Positions 36,573-46,155 of a stretch of DNA of 53,335 bases are shown piece by piece (the stretch's first letter is position 1; each line of letters starts with the position of its first letter). Source of the DNA: Paraburkholderia franconis (GTDB lineage Bacteria; Pseudomonadota; Gammaproteobacteria; Burkholderiales; Burkholderiaceae); contig NZ_WHNP01000053.1 of NCBI RefSeq assembly GCF_009362735.1, forward strand, positions 1 to 53,335, in the 5' to 3' direction. Under the pieces are notes generated by a model. It was not told the DNA's origin and ran no database searches. It was given only the letters and a program-made list of their open reading frames with translations. Both the position numbers and the translations under genes were made by a program.

Positions 36573-37364
36573 TCAGGACATGAACATCCCACCGTCCACA
36601 TTGACGGTCTGCCCCGTGATGTAGGCCGCGTCATCCGACGCGAGGAATGCGACAAGACTCGCGACATCCTTGTCGCTGCCGGCGCGCTTCATGGGAATGT
36701 TTTCGACCCACTCGGCCATGAGCTCCCCGGGCTTGTAATCACCCAGCAGCTTGCCCCATGCTTCGTCGTTGTACGACCACATATCGGTCGTGATGATTCC
36801 TGGGCAAAACGCATTCACCGTGATGCCCGTCGGCGCTAACTCTTTCGCCAGACTCTGCGTGATCCCCAGGACGCCAAACTTGCTCGCTGCATAGTGGGGC
36901 GTGTAGACAAAGCCTTGCCGGGCCTGTCCCGATGCCGTATTGATCAGACGGCCAGCCTTTCCCGCACGCAGCATCCGCTTCGCAGCTTCCTGGCAGCAAA
37001 GGAAAACGCCTTTGGTGTTGACCGCAAGGACCTTGTCCCATTCCTGTTCAGTCAGGTCTTCGAGCTTTGCGATTGTGATGACGCCGGCATTCTGCACGGA
37101 AACATCCACTTCACCCAGCTTGGCCGCAACCTCCTCGTACAGCGCGACAACCTGTTCTTTGTTGGTGACATCTGTTTCGATGGCGATGGCGTCGAAGCCT
37201 GAATCACGCAGCTGCGCCGCTGCGTCATGCACTGCCTTCTCGTTCGCGGAGACACATACTTTTGCGCCTTCTTCGCCAAAACGCCTCGCGATACCCAACC
37301 CAATGCCACGGCTACCGCCGGTTACCACCACTACCTTGTTTTCAAAACGCTGCTGGAACGCCAT
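36573..37364 (-). CDS. SDR-family polyol/ketose oxidoreductase
   Basis: A 263-aa classical short-chain dehydrogenase. The NAD(P) motif is VVTGGSRGIGLGIARRFG (residues about 13-30), the NAG motif QNAGVI follows, and the catalytic Ser-Tyr-Lys are in INTASGQ and YTPHYAASKFGVL. The C-terminus GQTVNVDGGMFMS is typical. It resembles sorbitol, acetoin or erythrulose-type dehydrogenases; the exact substrate is not set by sequence. GGAGAG lies upstream of the ATG and the gene follows the FGGY kinase by 26 bases, so the two form an operon. Confidence 0.92.
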   Translation of the reverse strand: MAFQQRFENKVVVVTGGSRGIGLGIARRFGEEGAKVCVSANEKAVHDAAAQLRDSGFDAIAIETDVTNKEQVVALYEEVAAKLGEVDVSVQNAGVITIAKLEDLTEQEWDKVLAVNTKGVFLCCQEAAKRMLRAGKAGRLINTASGQARQGFVYTPHYAASKFGVLGITQSLAKELAPTGITVNAFCPGIITTDMWSYNDEAWGKLLGDYKPGELMAEWVENIPMKRAGSDKDVASLVAFLASDDAAYITGQTVNVDGGMFMS

Positions 37365-37390
37365 CTTTCACTCTCCATTAGACACGGACC

Positions 37391-38860
37391 TTAGAGCCGT
37401 CCGATCCATTGCAACCATTGTTCGTGGTTCTTTGCAGCCGCTTCGACGCCTGGTCCTGGCTCTACACGTCGCGACACAACCTGTGTTTCGCGATATGCGT
37501 CTAGCGAGCTAATCGACCCAAGCTGCAACACAGCGAGCGCTGCCGCGCCAGCGGCCGAGATCTCGCTGAGCGTGAGCGTACTGACCGGCCGGTTCAACGT
37601 GTCGGCAAGGTATTGAAGAAGGAACGGCCGCTGCACCAGCCCACCGTCGAGGAAGAGTTCACGCAGCGGCACATTGGCCGCGCCTTCCATGACCGAGATC
37701 ACGTCCTTGATCTGGTAAACGATCGACTCATACGCTGCTCGCGCGACGTTTTGCCACGATGTCGAGAAGTTCAGACCCACGATCTGTGCGCCGCCGGGAT
37801 ACTTCCAGTGCGGGCAGCCGATTCCCGAAAACGCGGGAATCAGAAAGACGCCACCGTTGTCGTATTCAGTGAAGGCTTGCTCTGCTTCTGCAAAGTCCTT
37901 GATGATTCGCAGCTTCTCCTTGAGGAACGAAGGCGTCGAGCCGGCACTGATAACGATGCCTTCGAGTGCATAGTCCACGCGCTCCTCAGTGGCAAAGCAA
38001 AGGGTCGACACCAGGCCGTGGGCGGCGGGCAAGGGCTTGCTACCCACGTTCATCATGATCGACGAGCCAGTGCCCATCGTCGCCTTGGCAACACCGGGAC
38101 TCAGACACCCTTCGCCGACAGCAGCCGCATGAGAGTCACCGATCATCGACACGATCGGGACTGGCTGATCGAAAATGCCATCGAAATCGCTTGCGCCGAA
38201 ATCAGATGCCGACGGACGCAGTTCGGGTAGTTGCAGCCCCTGCAAACCGAAATCGGCAAGCAGTTCGTGATCCCACTCCAGCTTTGCAAGATTGAACAGC
38301 ATCGTCCGGGACGCGTTCGTATAGTCGGTACGGTATGCTGTGCCCCTGGTCAATCGGTGCAGCAACCAGCTGTCGACCGTACCGAAGTGCGCCGTGCCCG
38401 CCTTAATATGCGATCGCACGCGCTCATCGTTTTCGTTCAACCAGATGAGCTTCGTGCCGGAGAAGTATGGGTCGATCAGCAGACCCGTCTTTTCGGCAAT
38501 GGTAGGTGCCTTACCTTCCTGCCTGAGCCAATCACATATCGCAAGCGAACGTTGACATTGCCAGGACACTGCGGGAACGATGGGGCGACCTTCCGCATCC
38601 CAAAGCACGACCGTCTCACGCTGGTTCGAGATCCCGACACCAGCGATGTCCTTGCGGTCACCCTTGAACTCTCCAAGGCATATGGATACAGCTTGCAGTA
38701 CCGACTCGTAGATCAGATCCGGATCCTGTTCGACGAATCCCGTACGCGGATGGGTACACGGCACAGCTACAAAGCCACGAGCATGCACCTGTCCTTCGGA
38801 GTCGAAAACGAGCGCCTTGGTACCGCTTGTGCCTTGGTCAATCGCCAGAACGTATTGCAT
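37391..38860 (-). CDS. FGGY-family carbohydrate kinase, glycerol kinase-like
   Basis: A 489-aa sugar/polyol kinase. The N-terminal phosphate loop is LAIDQGTSGTKALVFDSEG, then GISNQRETVVLWD and NASRTMLFNL in the first domain; the second domain has AKATMGTGSSIMMN and the FGGY signature region ELFLDGGLVQRPFLLQYLAD. Many features match glycerol kinase, but erythritol or another polyol is equally possible. ATG 38860 is preceded by AGGA. It follows the remains of an ABC permease gene and precedes the SDR gene. Its original upstream promoter may have been lost in the rearrangement at 39240. Confidence 0.9.
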   Translation of the reverse strand: MQYVLAIDQGTSGTKALVFDSEGQVHARGFVAVPCTHPRTGFVEQDPDLIYESVLQAVSICLGEFKGDRKDIAGVGISNQRETVVLWDAEGRPIVPAVSWQCQRSLAICDWLRQEGKAPTIAEKTGLLIDPYFSGTKLIWLNENDERVRSHIKAGTAHFGTVDSWLLHRLTRGTAYRTDYTNASRTMLFNLAKLEWDHELLADFGLQGLQLPELRPSASDFGASDFDGIFDQPVPIVSMIGDSHAAAVGEGCLSPGVAKATMGTGSSIMMNVGSKPLPAAHGLVSTLCFATEERVDYALEGIVISAGSTPSFLKEKLRIIKDFAEAEQAFTEYDNGGVFLIPAFSGIGCPHWKYPGGAQIVGLNFSTSWQNVARAAYESIVYQIKDVISVMEGAANVPLRELFLDGGLVQRPFLLQYLADTLNRPVSTLTLSEISAAGAAALAVLQLGSISSLDAYRETQVVSRRVEPGPGVEAAAKNHEQWLQWIGRL

Positions 38861-38893
38861 GTCACTTTCCTAAGACAGTTCGGACCCTGACAC

Positions 38894-39240
38894 TCAGGCG
38901 GTGAGCGAAACCATGCGGGTTTGCAGGCGCTGTTGCAACTGGTCGACGACGACGGCGAAGATGATGACGAGACCCTTGATGACCATCTGCCAGAAATCGC
39001 TGATGCCGCACATCACCATGCCATCGCCTAGAATACTGATCACGCAGGCGCCAACGACCGAACCGAAGACCGTACCGCGGCCCCCCATCAATGCCGTACC
39101 GCCCAACACGACCGCGGCAATCGCGTTCAACTCGAACGTCTGGCCCGTCAGCGGGTGCGCTGTCTGCAACTGGGCGGTGATAACGAGTCCGACGATCGCC
39201 GCACAAAACCCCGAGAACATGTACACGAACAGCTCTTGCC
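38894..39240 (-). pseudogene. Sugar ABC transporter permease (RbsC-like), C-terminal fragment
   Basis: The last 115 or so residues of an RbsC-type permease: FVYMFSGFCAAIVGLVITAQ, then ELNAIAAVVLGGTALMGGRG, VFGSVVGACVISILGDGMVM and VIKGLVIIFAVVVDQLQQ. The conserved EAA-like GGTALMGGRG loop is intact. The first 200 residues are absent; instead the frame continues upstream without a stop into a TPR/ATPase gene fragment. It sits 33 bases before the FGGY kinase start, where such permeases usually lie in polyol operons. No ATPase or binding protein of the transporter remains in the window. Confidence 0.85.
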
Positions 39241-40947
39241 GGTCCGCGGTGTCGAAGCCCTCTGCAAAAGCACCATGGATCGCGGCTAGCGTTTGCCGGG
39301 CGGCGCCCACGTTGGCCTCGCGCTGGCACAATCGAGCTAGACTCGACGCCGTACGCAACTCGAGCGACCGGGCGCCTTGCTGGCGGGCGATCGCGATAGC
39401 GTCCCGGAAACATGCCTGCGCTGCTTCGTGGTCTGCGAGGTAGCGGGATTGCGCGCCTGACCGCTGCTGGAGCAGTTCACCCCTGAGTCGGTGCAATTCG
39501 GCTACATAGTAACGTTCGCCTTTGCGATCAGCCACGTTTAGCGCTTCGCCCAGCTTCTCCAGCCCCGTTTCTGCCTGCCCCGCGTTCCCGCAGGCCTGGG
39601 CGAGTAGTGCCAGCTGATAGGGCCGCGCCAACTCGGCACCCGTCGCCCGATAGGCAATCAGGCCCTCGCGCATTTGGGCAATGCCCTCTTCCGCGCGGCC
39701 TTGTTGGGCCAACGCCCACCCACGCAGAATCGTCGCCCATGCCAGCCAAAGCGGAAACCCCTGCTCAGTTGACAGCGTGATGGCCGCTTCGGCGTACTCG
39801 AGCGTCCGTTCAGTTTCACGTCGGCACTGGTGCAGCCCAGCGGCCAAAGTCAGGCCGAGCGCCAGGCTGTAGGGGTGATGAGACAGCTCCGGGCGAGCGC
39901 GAGCGCCTCGTGCATTCGCCTGCGCGCCTGATCCGGATAGCCCAGGAACCATAATGCCCGGCCAGAAGCAATCAGCCCATGCACCAACGGGTCCTGCCCC
40001 AGGAGAAACGCGTCGGCGCAGTGGTTCTCAAGGTCGAAGCAGGCAACGCCCTGGTCCAGATGGGTTCGCGCGGGGCCAAGCTCACCGAGATAGAACGATG
40101 ACGTTCCCAGTACGATATGCGACTGTCCCAGCAGGCCCGGGTCGTTCGCGCTCTCGGCCAGAGCGAGCAGTCTTTCACCCAGTTCGTATGCCATCCTGTG
40201 TTCTGCGCGCAGCGAAAAGAACGTTCGCAGTCCCAACTTCGCCAGGAAAAACTGCCGGGTTTCGCCGCCCTGTTCGCACAAGGCGAGCGCGCGCGTATAG
40301 GTCGCCTCAACCTCGGGGGAGGCATAGCCTTTCGTCGCGAGCAACGCGGGAGCCAGCGTGATGCGTAAAGCAAGTTCCTGGCGCGCGCGCTCGTGCGTGT
40401 CGGGCGTACGTTTGAGCAGCTCCAGCGCGGCGCCCAGATGCTGGATCGCTTCCGGGTGAGCCGAGCGCTCGAGGGCCTGGCGCCCCGTGCAGTGCAGGTA
40501 CTCCACCGCTTTGGCGATGTTGCCGCTCAAGCTATAGTGGTGGGCCAGCTCGCTGCAGTGGTCTTTCAGCTGTCGTCGAAAGAGCATCTCGATAGCTCGT
40601 GCCGTTCGCTCGTGAAGCGCGCTGCGCTGTTCTGCGAGCATCGCCTGGCCCGCGACTTCCTGCGTCAGCGCGTGCTTGAACGCGTACTCGATCTCCGGGA
40701 TAGCGGGCTGCTCGTAGATGAAATCGCTTGCCTGCAGTCCTGCCAGCAGGTGACGCAGGTGGTCTTCCGGTTGCCCGGCGACCTGCCGTACGAGGCTCCA
40801 GGGAAATTCCTTGCCAATCACAGCCAGTGTCTGCAGAAGTGCCTTCTGCGCCGGCGCGAGCCGGTCCATGCGAGCCGCGAGCACGCCCTTCACCGTGGCC
40901 GGATTGCGCAGCTCGCTCAAGGGCCACAGGGATGTATGGGGCGACAT
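39241..40947 (-). pseudogene. ATPase/TPR signalling protein fragment, truncated at both ends
   Basis: The middle of a large 'predicted ATPase' of the kind fused to adenylate cyclase or winged-helix domains. The ATPase C-terminal part (VKGVLAARMDRLAPAQKALL, then FKHALTQEVAGQAML) starts near 40920. It is followed by TPR-like repeats (AKAVEYLHCTGRQALERSA; AEEGIAQMREGLIAYRATG). One frameshift near 39895 separates two frames that otherwise join as ALALAR then ELSHHPYSLALGLT. The N-terminal catalytic and Walker regions are missing, and after AEGFDTAD the frame runs directly into the RbsC-like fragment. Confidence 0.75.
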
Positions 40948-41180
40948 TCACATGAGCGACATCCCAGCGTCTCCGTGCGCGTTCTTGTGGGGCGAGCGGC
41001 ACGTCGGCCGCGCGCGAATCTGAAGCGCGCGCCGATGGCGCAGCGGTGATGGCAAGCGCCGATGAGACTGATCTCGAGATCGAGATCACGCCTATCCGCT
41101 CGCCGAAGCGAATCGCGCACCCGACAATCTGCGCAACGGCCGCGCGCCGGGCGCAACGGTGTTGAAGGTGCGGTGACGAC

Positions 41181-42128
41181 TCACAGCACCGCGATCCGCT
41201 CCCGGAAACGCTCGGTACCCGCGACGATCTTGTCCAGCACCGCATCGAGCGCCCAGAACCGTTCGCGCACGTCATAGTCGATCACGCGGCAGCGGATCGA
41301 ATCGAACGTGCCGATGCGCTGGTGATACATCTTCGCGAGCGCCGGGTAGCCGAGCGCTTCGGACACAGCCGCGACGACGAGAAAGGTCGACAGCTCTCCG
41401 GCCAGCACCGCATCTTCCTCACTGCGGCTGCGCAGCCATTGATAAAGATCCGGGTGAAAGTTTGTGAACACGCCGTTGAAACCCGCCGACCCCGCTTTCA
41501 TCGCATCCCACGCAATCGCCGCATTCGCGTTCAGGATTTTCAGCGGCGAGCCTTGCGCCAGCGCGACGCGGCGCTTCACGATCACGAGATCACAACTGAC
41601 GTCCTTGAGCATCACGAAGCGACCGGTGTCGATGCAGGCCTTCAGTTCATCGTCAGTGAGCAGACGCCGATACGGCGCGGGACACTCGTACAGCCCGAGC
41701 GGAATGTCTGACGGCAGTTTCGACAGCAACCGATTCAGATTGGCGAGAAACGTCCCTGAACCTTCACGCTTTGGGTCCAGGTGATTCGTCACCAGCACGA
41801 TGCCCTGCGCGCCCGATTCCGCCGCGACGCACAGCTCTTCGACCTGCGCATTGAGATCGTCGCTGATATGGCCGGATGCGACGACAGGTACACGCCCCGC
41901 CACTTTCTCGACGACGAAGCGCGCCAGCGCCCCGCGTTCGGCGAGACTCAGGAACTGCATTTCGCTCGATTGCGCGACGGCGAACAGCGCGTCCGAGCCT
42001 TTCTCCAGATACCACTCGATCAAGCGCTCGAGGCCCGCGTAGTCGATCGAGCCATCGTCATGGAACGGCGTCAGCATCACGGGAACAATGCCCTCGATCG
42101 GGCCGGCCTTTTTCGTTTTATCGATCAT
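41181..42128 (-). CDS. Dihydrodipicolinate synthase/N-acetylneuraminate lyase family protein
   Basis: A 315-aa class I aldolase-type lyase. The Schiff-base lysine is in FVMLKDVSCD and the catalytic tyrosine in PLGLYECPAPYRR; the N-terminus GIVPVMLTPFHDDGSIDYAG is typical of the family. Members split or form 2-keto acids, but the exact reaction needs more than sequence. ATG 42128 has AGGAG seven bases upstream. It is the last gene of the ribokinase/MFS/lyase unit opposite a LacI regulator, so a sugar or sugar-acid substrate is likely. Confidence 0.9.
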   Translation of the reverse strand: MIDKTKKAGPIEGIVPVMLTPFHDDGSIDYAGLERLIEWYLEKGSDALFAVAQSSEMQFLSLAERGALARFVVEKVAGRVPVVASGHISDDLNAQVEELCVAAESGAQGIVLVTNHLDPKREGSGTFLANLNRLLSKLPSDIPLGLYECPAPYRRLLTDDELKACIDTGRFVMLKDVSCDLVIVKRRVALAQGSPLKILNANAAIAWDAMKAGSAGFNGVFTNFHPDLYQWLRSRSEEDAVLAGELSTFLVVAAVSEALGYPALAKMYHQRIGTFDSIRCRVIDYDVRERFWALDAVLDKIVAGTERFRERIAVL

Positions 42129-42186
42129 CGGGTTCTCCTTGAATACGCAGATCGGCACGGCACAGGACCGCTCGCTTCAGCATCCG

Positions 42187-43509
42187 TCATACGGGAAGCT
42201 GAGCGGGCACGCTCGACGTGTCGTGCTCGGGAATGGGTTTCTTGACCAGCAGCAGATAGGCCATCGCGCCGACGAAGGCAATGCACGCCGCCGTCAGCAA
42301 CGCGGGGACGAACGATGTCGCTTGCGCGATGAAGCCCGTCACGATCGGGGCCAGCGCGCCGCCCAGAAAGCCGCCGAAATTCTGCATCGCGCCCAGCGAT
42401 GCGACACGGCTGGGCGGTGCAGCCGCCGTCGCCAGTGCCCACGATGCCGCGGACGCGGCATTCGCCAGAAAGATCACAACCGATATGCACGCAATCGCGA
42501 TCGTATTGCTCTGAACGAGCGCGGCTGGAATCGTGAACGCGACCATGCCGAGCATCGCGATCACGACGGCGTTGCGACGGCTTACAACGGGCGAATCGCT
42601 GCGTTTCGTGATCAGATCCGAGAACCAGCCCGCGAGCAACGCGCCGATGAAGCCGCACAGGAATGGCACCGACGCTGCGATGCCCGTGCGCGCGAGGCTC
42701 ATGTGACGCTCCATTGTCAGATACCCGGGCAGCCACGTCAGGTAGACCCAGTTCAGATACACGGAACCGAAGAAGCCGATGAGCATGCCCCAGGTCGTCC
42801 CGTAAGAAAACAGCGCGCGCCATTCGGCGAACGTGAGCTTCGGTGCGGGTCCCGTCACCTGTTCGGCGTCGGCTTCGAGGTAGTCGCATTCTTCGCGGGT
42901 CAACGCCTTCCTGTCCGGATCGCGGTAGAGCGCGAACCAGACGACAGCCACCACAAGCCCGAGCGCACCCGTGACGATGAACGCCCAGCGCCAGTTGAAC
43001 GCCACGATCAACACAGACAGACACAGCGGCGCGAACGCGCTGCCGAGCGGCGACGCCGAGTTGAAGATGCCTGTTGGCGTGCCGCGCGACTTCAGCGGAA
43101 ACCAGTTGCTCACGACGCGTGCCGCCGACGGAAACTGCGGTGCCTCGCCGATACCCAGCACGATCCGCGCGAGCACGAAGAAGCCGAATGTCGACACGAG
43201 GCCGCCCGCGATCTGCGCGAACGACCAGATGATCAGCCCAGCGCCGAGCAGGCGGCGCGGCCCGATCCGGTCGACGAGCCCGCCCACGGGCAACTGGCAC
43301 AGCGCATAGCTCCACGAGAACGCCGACAGCAGCAAGCCCATCTGCCCCAGCGACAGGCCCAGATCCTCGCGGATCAACTGATTCGCGACCGCCAGCGTGC
43401 CACGGTCCAGATAGTTGACGATGCCGCTGACCAACAGCAGTGCGAGTGCGATGGTCTGTGCGCGTCGTATGCGCGGCGGCGCGGTCAGGCATTCAGAGGT
43501 TGTTTCCAC
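42187..43509 (-). CDS. MFS transporter, anion:cation symporter type
   Basis: A 440-aa permease with 12 predicted membrane segments. The N-terminal IVNYLDRGTLAVANQLIRED and the loop GLVDRIGPRRLLGAG are characteristic of the ACS group that imports sugar acids such as galactonate or glucarate. NWFPLKSRGTPTGIFNSASP is another group motif. The start is GTG at 43509 with GGAG nine bases upstream; no ATG fits the family N-terminus. It follows the ribokinase gene by about 230 bases that contain degenerate repeats and precedes the lyase gene by 58 bases. Confidence 0.92.
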   Translation of the reverse strand: METTSECLTAPPRIRRAQTIALALLLVSGIVNYLDRGTLAVANQLIREDLGLSLGQMGLLLSAFSWSYALCQLPVGGLVDRIGPRRLLGAGLIIWSFAQIAGGLVSTFGFFVLARIVLGIGEAPQFPSAARVVSNWFPLKSRGTPTGIFNSASPLGSAFAPLCLSVLIVAFNWRWAFIVTGALGLVVAVVWFALYRDPDRKALTREECDYLEADAEQVTGPAPKLTFAEWRALFSYGTTWGMLIGFFGSVYLNWVYLTWLPGYLTMERHMSLARTGIAASVPFLCGFIGALLAGWFSDLITKRSDSPVVSRRNAVVIAMLGMVAFTIPAALVQSNTIAIACISVVIFLANAASAASWALATAAAPPSRVASLGAMQNFGGFLGGALAPIVTGFIAQATSFVPALLTAACIAFVGAMAYLLLVKKPIPEHDTSSVPAQLPV

Positions 43510-43561
43510 GTTTGCTGTCTCCGTCAGTTGTATTGGATGCGGGCTGTTTTTTCACTGCGTG

Positions 43562-43617
43562 TTCAATGGGTCTTGCTCGATGTGCCTTGATCAATGCCTC
43601 TTGCTCAATGACAGTCA
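43562..43617. repeat. Four degenerate 14-bp tandem repeats
   Basis: Four consecutive 14-base units follow the pattern NTCAATGNNNCTTG: TTCAATGGGTCTTG, CTCGATGTGCCTTG, ATCAATGCCTCTTG and CTCAATGACAGTCA. A further related TTCAATG occurs near 43646. They fill part of the gap between the ribokinase stop and the MFS start on the minus strand. Their role is unknown. Confidence 0.6.
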
Positions 43618-43737
43618 CTCACGGGCGTTGTTAAAGGCGCCTTGTTCAATGCGCTTTCCGCGCTATGGAGTCTTCAATGCGTCTCCGGCACGCTCGACTC
43701 GCGCACGTGTGCGGCCATCCGTGTCTGGGCCCCGGCA

Positions 43738-44676
43738 TCATGCCGGGCTGACGCGGTGCTCTTCCAGTTCCGCCCGAAACGGAATGGAAGTCTGCGCGCC
43801 CGAGCGCGTGACGCTCACGGCCGCCGCACGCTGCCCGAAAGCAATTGCCTGCTGCATCGGTGCGCCGTTCGCGCGCTCGACTGCAAAGCCGCCGGCAAAG
43901 GTGTCCCCTGCCGCCGTCGTATCGACGACGCGCGTGGACGGCGCCGTCATATACCCGCTGCCCTGCTCGCCCGCCCAGATCACGCCTTGTGCGCCGAGCG
44001 TCACCAGCACGTTGCGTACCCCCTTGCCGAGCAATGCGTCGGCGGCAAAGCGCGCGCACGGCACGCCGTTCACCGGTATGCCCGTCAGCAGCGCCGCTTC
44101 GGTTTCGTTGACGAGCAGATAGTCGATCTGCCGATAAAGTACGTCTGGCAACGGTTGAGCCGGCGCGGGATTGAGCAGCACAGGCGTGCCGTTGCGCGCG
44201 GCGATGTCGATCGCGCGCGCGATGGGCGCGAGTGGGACTTCCAGCTGGCAGACCAGCATGTCGGCACGCGCGATCAGATCGGTAGCCGCATCGACATGCA
44301 CGGCGTTCAGCTGCGCATTCGCGCCCGGCGCCACGACGATGCTGTTCGCACCTTCGCTGCTCACTGTGATCGCGGCAATGCCGCTTGCCTGACCGGCGAT
44401 CAGGTGCACATGCGCGAGGTCGATGCGCTCGCGATACAGCGCGTCGCACAGCGCCGTGCCGAACCCGTCCGTGCCGACACAGCCGACCATCGCCACCTGC
44501 GCGCCGAGCCGCGCAGCGGCCACAGCCTGGTTCGCGCCCTTGCCGCCGTTGACCGTTTCGAAGCGATCGCCCAGCAGCGTCTCGCCTCGCGACGGCAGAC
44601 GCGGTGCATGCACGACGAGATCCATATTGGCGCTTCCAACAACGACGATCAGGGGTGCGGCGGCAGAAGAATTCAT
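43738..44676 (-). CDS. rbsK: Ribokinase (PfkB family)
   Basis: A 312-aa sugar kinase. The two PfkB signatures are present: the sugar-binding ETVNGGKGANQAVAAARLG near residue 40 and the catalytic DTTAAGDTFAGGFAVE, whose aspartate is the general base, near residue 255. The N-terminus VVVGSANMDLVVHAP is that of ribokinases, including the NxDL substrate motif. It is the first gene of the minus-strand unit opposite lacI-type regulation, with two operator-like palindromes upstream. Ribose is the family substrate, but without ribose transporter genes another pentose or deoxy sugar is possible. Confidence 0.92.
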   Translation of the reverse strand: MNSSAAAPLIVVVGSANMDLVVHAPRLPSRGETLLGDRFETVNGGKGANQAVAAARLGAQVAMVGCVGTDGFGTALCDALYRERIDLAHVHLIAGQASGIAAITVSSEGANSIVVAPGANAQLNAVHVDAATDLIARADMLVCQLEVPLAPIARAIDIAARNGTPVLLNPAPAQPLPDVLYRQIDYLLVNETEAALLTGIPVNGVPCARFAADALLGKGVRNVLVTLGAQGVIWAGEQGSGYMTAPSTRVVDTTAAGDTFAGGFAVERANGAPMQQAIAFGQRAAAVSVTRSGAQTSIPFRAELEEHRVSPA

Positions 44677-44742
44677 GGCGGGGAACAGGTTGTATCGGTT
44701 GGCGAACGATGTCGAGCGGGCTGGTCGCGCTGTTCATGGTAA

Positions 44743-44756
44743 TGTTAGCGCTTACA
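44743..44756. promoter_or_regulatory. LacI-family operator (site 1)
   Basis: TGTTAGCGCTTACA is a near-perfect palindrome around a central CG and matches the general LacI-family operator form. It lies 67 bases upstream of the ribokinase start. The same 14 bases recur at 44851. Confidence 0.75.
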
Positions 44757-44850
44757 TTTCGGCCCGCTACAGTGACAGAATGTTGCTTGATTCCGAAAAT
44801 GTGGCCTTCATGTGAGCCTTGTCCGGCGATCGGTGTCGCCTATGCGTCAT

Positions 44851-44864
44851 GTTAGCGCTTACAT
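44851..44864. promoter_or_regulatory. LacI-family operator (site 2)
   Basis: An identical TGTTAGCGCTTACA, 108 bases from site 1 and 209 bases before the LacI gene start. The pair would allow cooperative binding or looping in the divergent promoter region. Confidence 0.75.
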
Positions 44865-45072
44865 TTTCGACCGAAATGCGCGAAAATTGCAAGCGGGATG
44901 ACGAAGGCCGAGGGTAAACGCGTGGTCGCGGCGCCCGGATTGCGTTTAAGGAGTCACGCGCCGCACTGCATGCCAGCTATCGCACCCGCGATCCGCTGCC
45001 GCGCCCATCGCCCTGTAAGATGGCGGCGACATTGCCTCGCGCAGCGGTTCACCTACGACAGTCACAACGACC

Positions 45073-46155
45073 ATGAGCAGCTCATCTTTGCCCGCGACAC
45101 CCGACACGCCGGCCGTCCGCACTCGCCGCAAAAGCGGGCGAGCCGTGCTTGGTGACGTCGCACGGCTCGCGGAAGTGTCGACAGCCACGGTATCGCGCGT
45201 CTATAACGAGCCGGACAAGGTCTCGCCCTCTGTGCGTGAGCGGGTGCTGCAGGCAGCGAGCGCGCTGAACTGGATACCGAACGCGGCCGGCCGCGCGCTC
45301 GCATCGACGCGCACGCATATCGCTGGTGCGATCATCCCGACGCTCGACGATCAGGTGTTCGCGTCGCAAGTCGCCGGCATGCAGGCGGTGCTGGCCGAGC
45401 GCGGCATCACGCTGTTTCTCGGCTGCTCAAACTACGATCCCACGCAGGCCTTGACTCAGGTGCGGGCGATGCTCGCGCGAGGCGTCGAGGCGATTGCGAT
45501 TGTCGGGGAGGCGCATCCGCCTGAGCTCTTCGATGCGCTCACGCAAGCGCGTGTGCCGTATGCGATCACCTATGCGTATCGTGATGGCAGCCCGCATCAC
45601 TGTATCGGGTTCGACAATCGCGCGGCTTTTGTTGAAATCACCGAGCATTTGATCGGGCTGGGTCATCGCCGGTTTGCTGCCGTCATCCAACCGGCGCAAG
45701 GCAACGATCGCGTTCAGGCGCGTATGGCAGGCATCAGGGAGGCGCTGGAGCGGCATGGACTCGCGGTGCGTCCGTCGCACATGTATGAAGGACCGGCGAC
45801 GATTGCGTTCGGGCGTCAGAGTTTGCGTGCGATCTGGCAAGGCTCCGAAAAGCGCCCGACCGCGATCATCTGTGGCAACGACCAGCTGGCTATCGGTGTG
45901 CTGCTGGAAGCGGGTGAGCTGGGGATCAAGGTGCCGCAGCAGCTATCGGTGACGGGTTTCGATGACGTCGCACTCGCGCAGGAAATTCATCCGTCGCTCA
46001 CGACGCTGCGCGTCGATACGGCGGAAATCGGCAGGCGTGCCGCGCGGTATCTGCTCGATGTGCTCGACGGGAGGGAAAACGTCGAGTCCTGTGTCGTGCA
46101 GCCGGTGCTGAAGATCAGGGAATCGACGGCGAGGGTGAGCGGGTCGAAGAAGTGA
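45073..46155 (+). CDS. LacI-family transcriptional regulator
   Basis: A 360-aa repressor with a 25-residue basic N-terminal extension, then the helix-turn-helix (LGDVARLAEVSTATVSRVYN) and hinge (NAAGRALAS) of the family. The ligand-binding domain shows IAGAIIPTLDDQVFASQVAG, IGFDNRAAFVEITEHLIGLG, CGNDQLAIGVLLEAGELG and VTGFDDVALAQEIHPSLTT. It is divergent from the ribokinase/MFS/lyase genes, and two identical operator palindromes lie between, so it very likely controls them. No strong Shine-Dalgarno sequence precedes ATG 45073. Confidence 0.94.
   Translation: MSSSSLPATPDTPAVRTRRKSGRAVLGDVARLAEVSTATVSRVYNEPDKVSPSVRERVLQAASALNWIPNAAGRALASTRTHIAGAIIPTLDDQVFASQVAGMQAVLAERGITLFLGCSNYDPTQALTQVRAMLARGVEAIAIVGEAHPPELFDALTQARVPYAITYAYRDGSPHHCIGFDNRAAFVEITEHLIGLGHRRFAAVIQPAQGNDRVQARMAGIREALERHGLAVRPSHMYEGPATIAFGRQSLRAIWQGSEKRPTAIICGNDQLAIGVLLEAGELGIKVPQQLSVTGFDDVALAQEIHPSLTTLRVDTAEIGRRAARYLLDVLDGRENVESCVVQPVLKIRESTARVSGSKK

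Noticed and set aside
42088..43590. 500-codon plus-strand open frame
   Set aside because: Antisense to the MFS transporter gene; repeated charged residues and no recognisable domain.
43562..43617. Possible CRISPR array
   Set aside because: Units are 14 bp, adjacent and degenerate with no unique spacers and no cas genes in the window; recorded as a tandem repeat.
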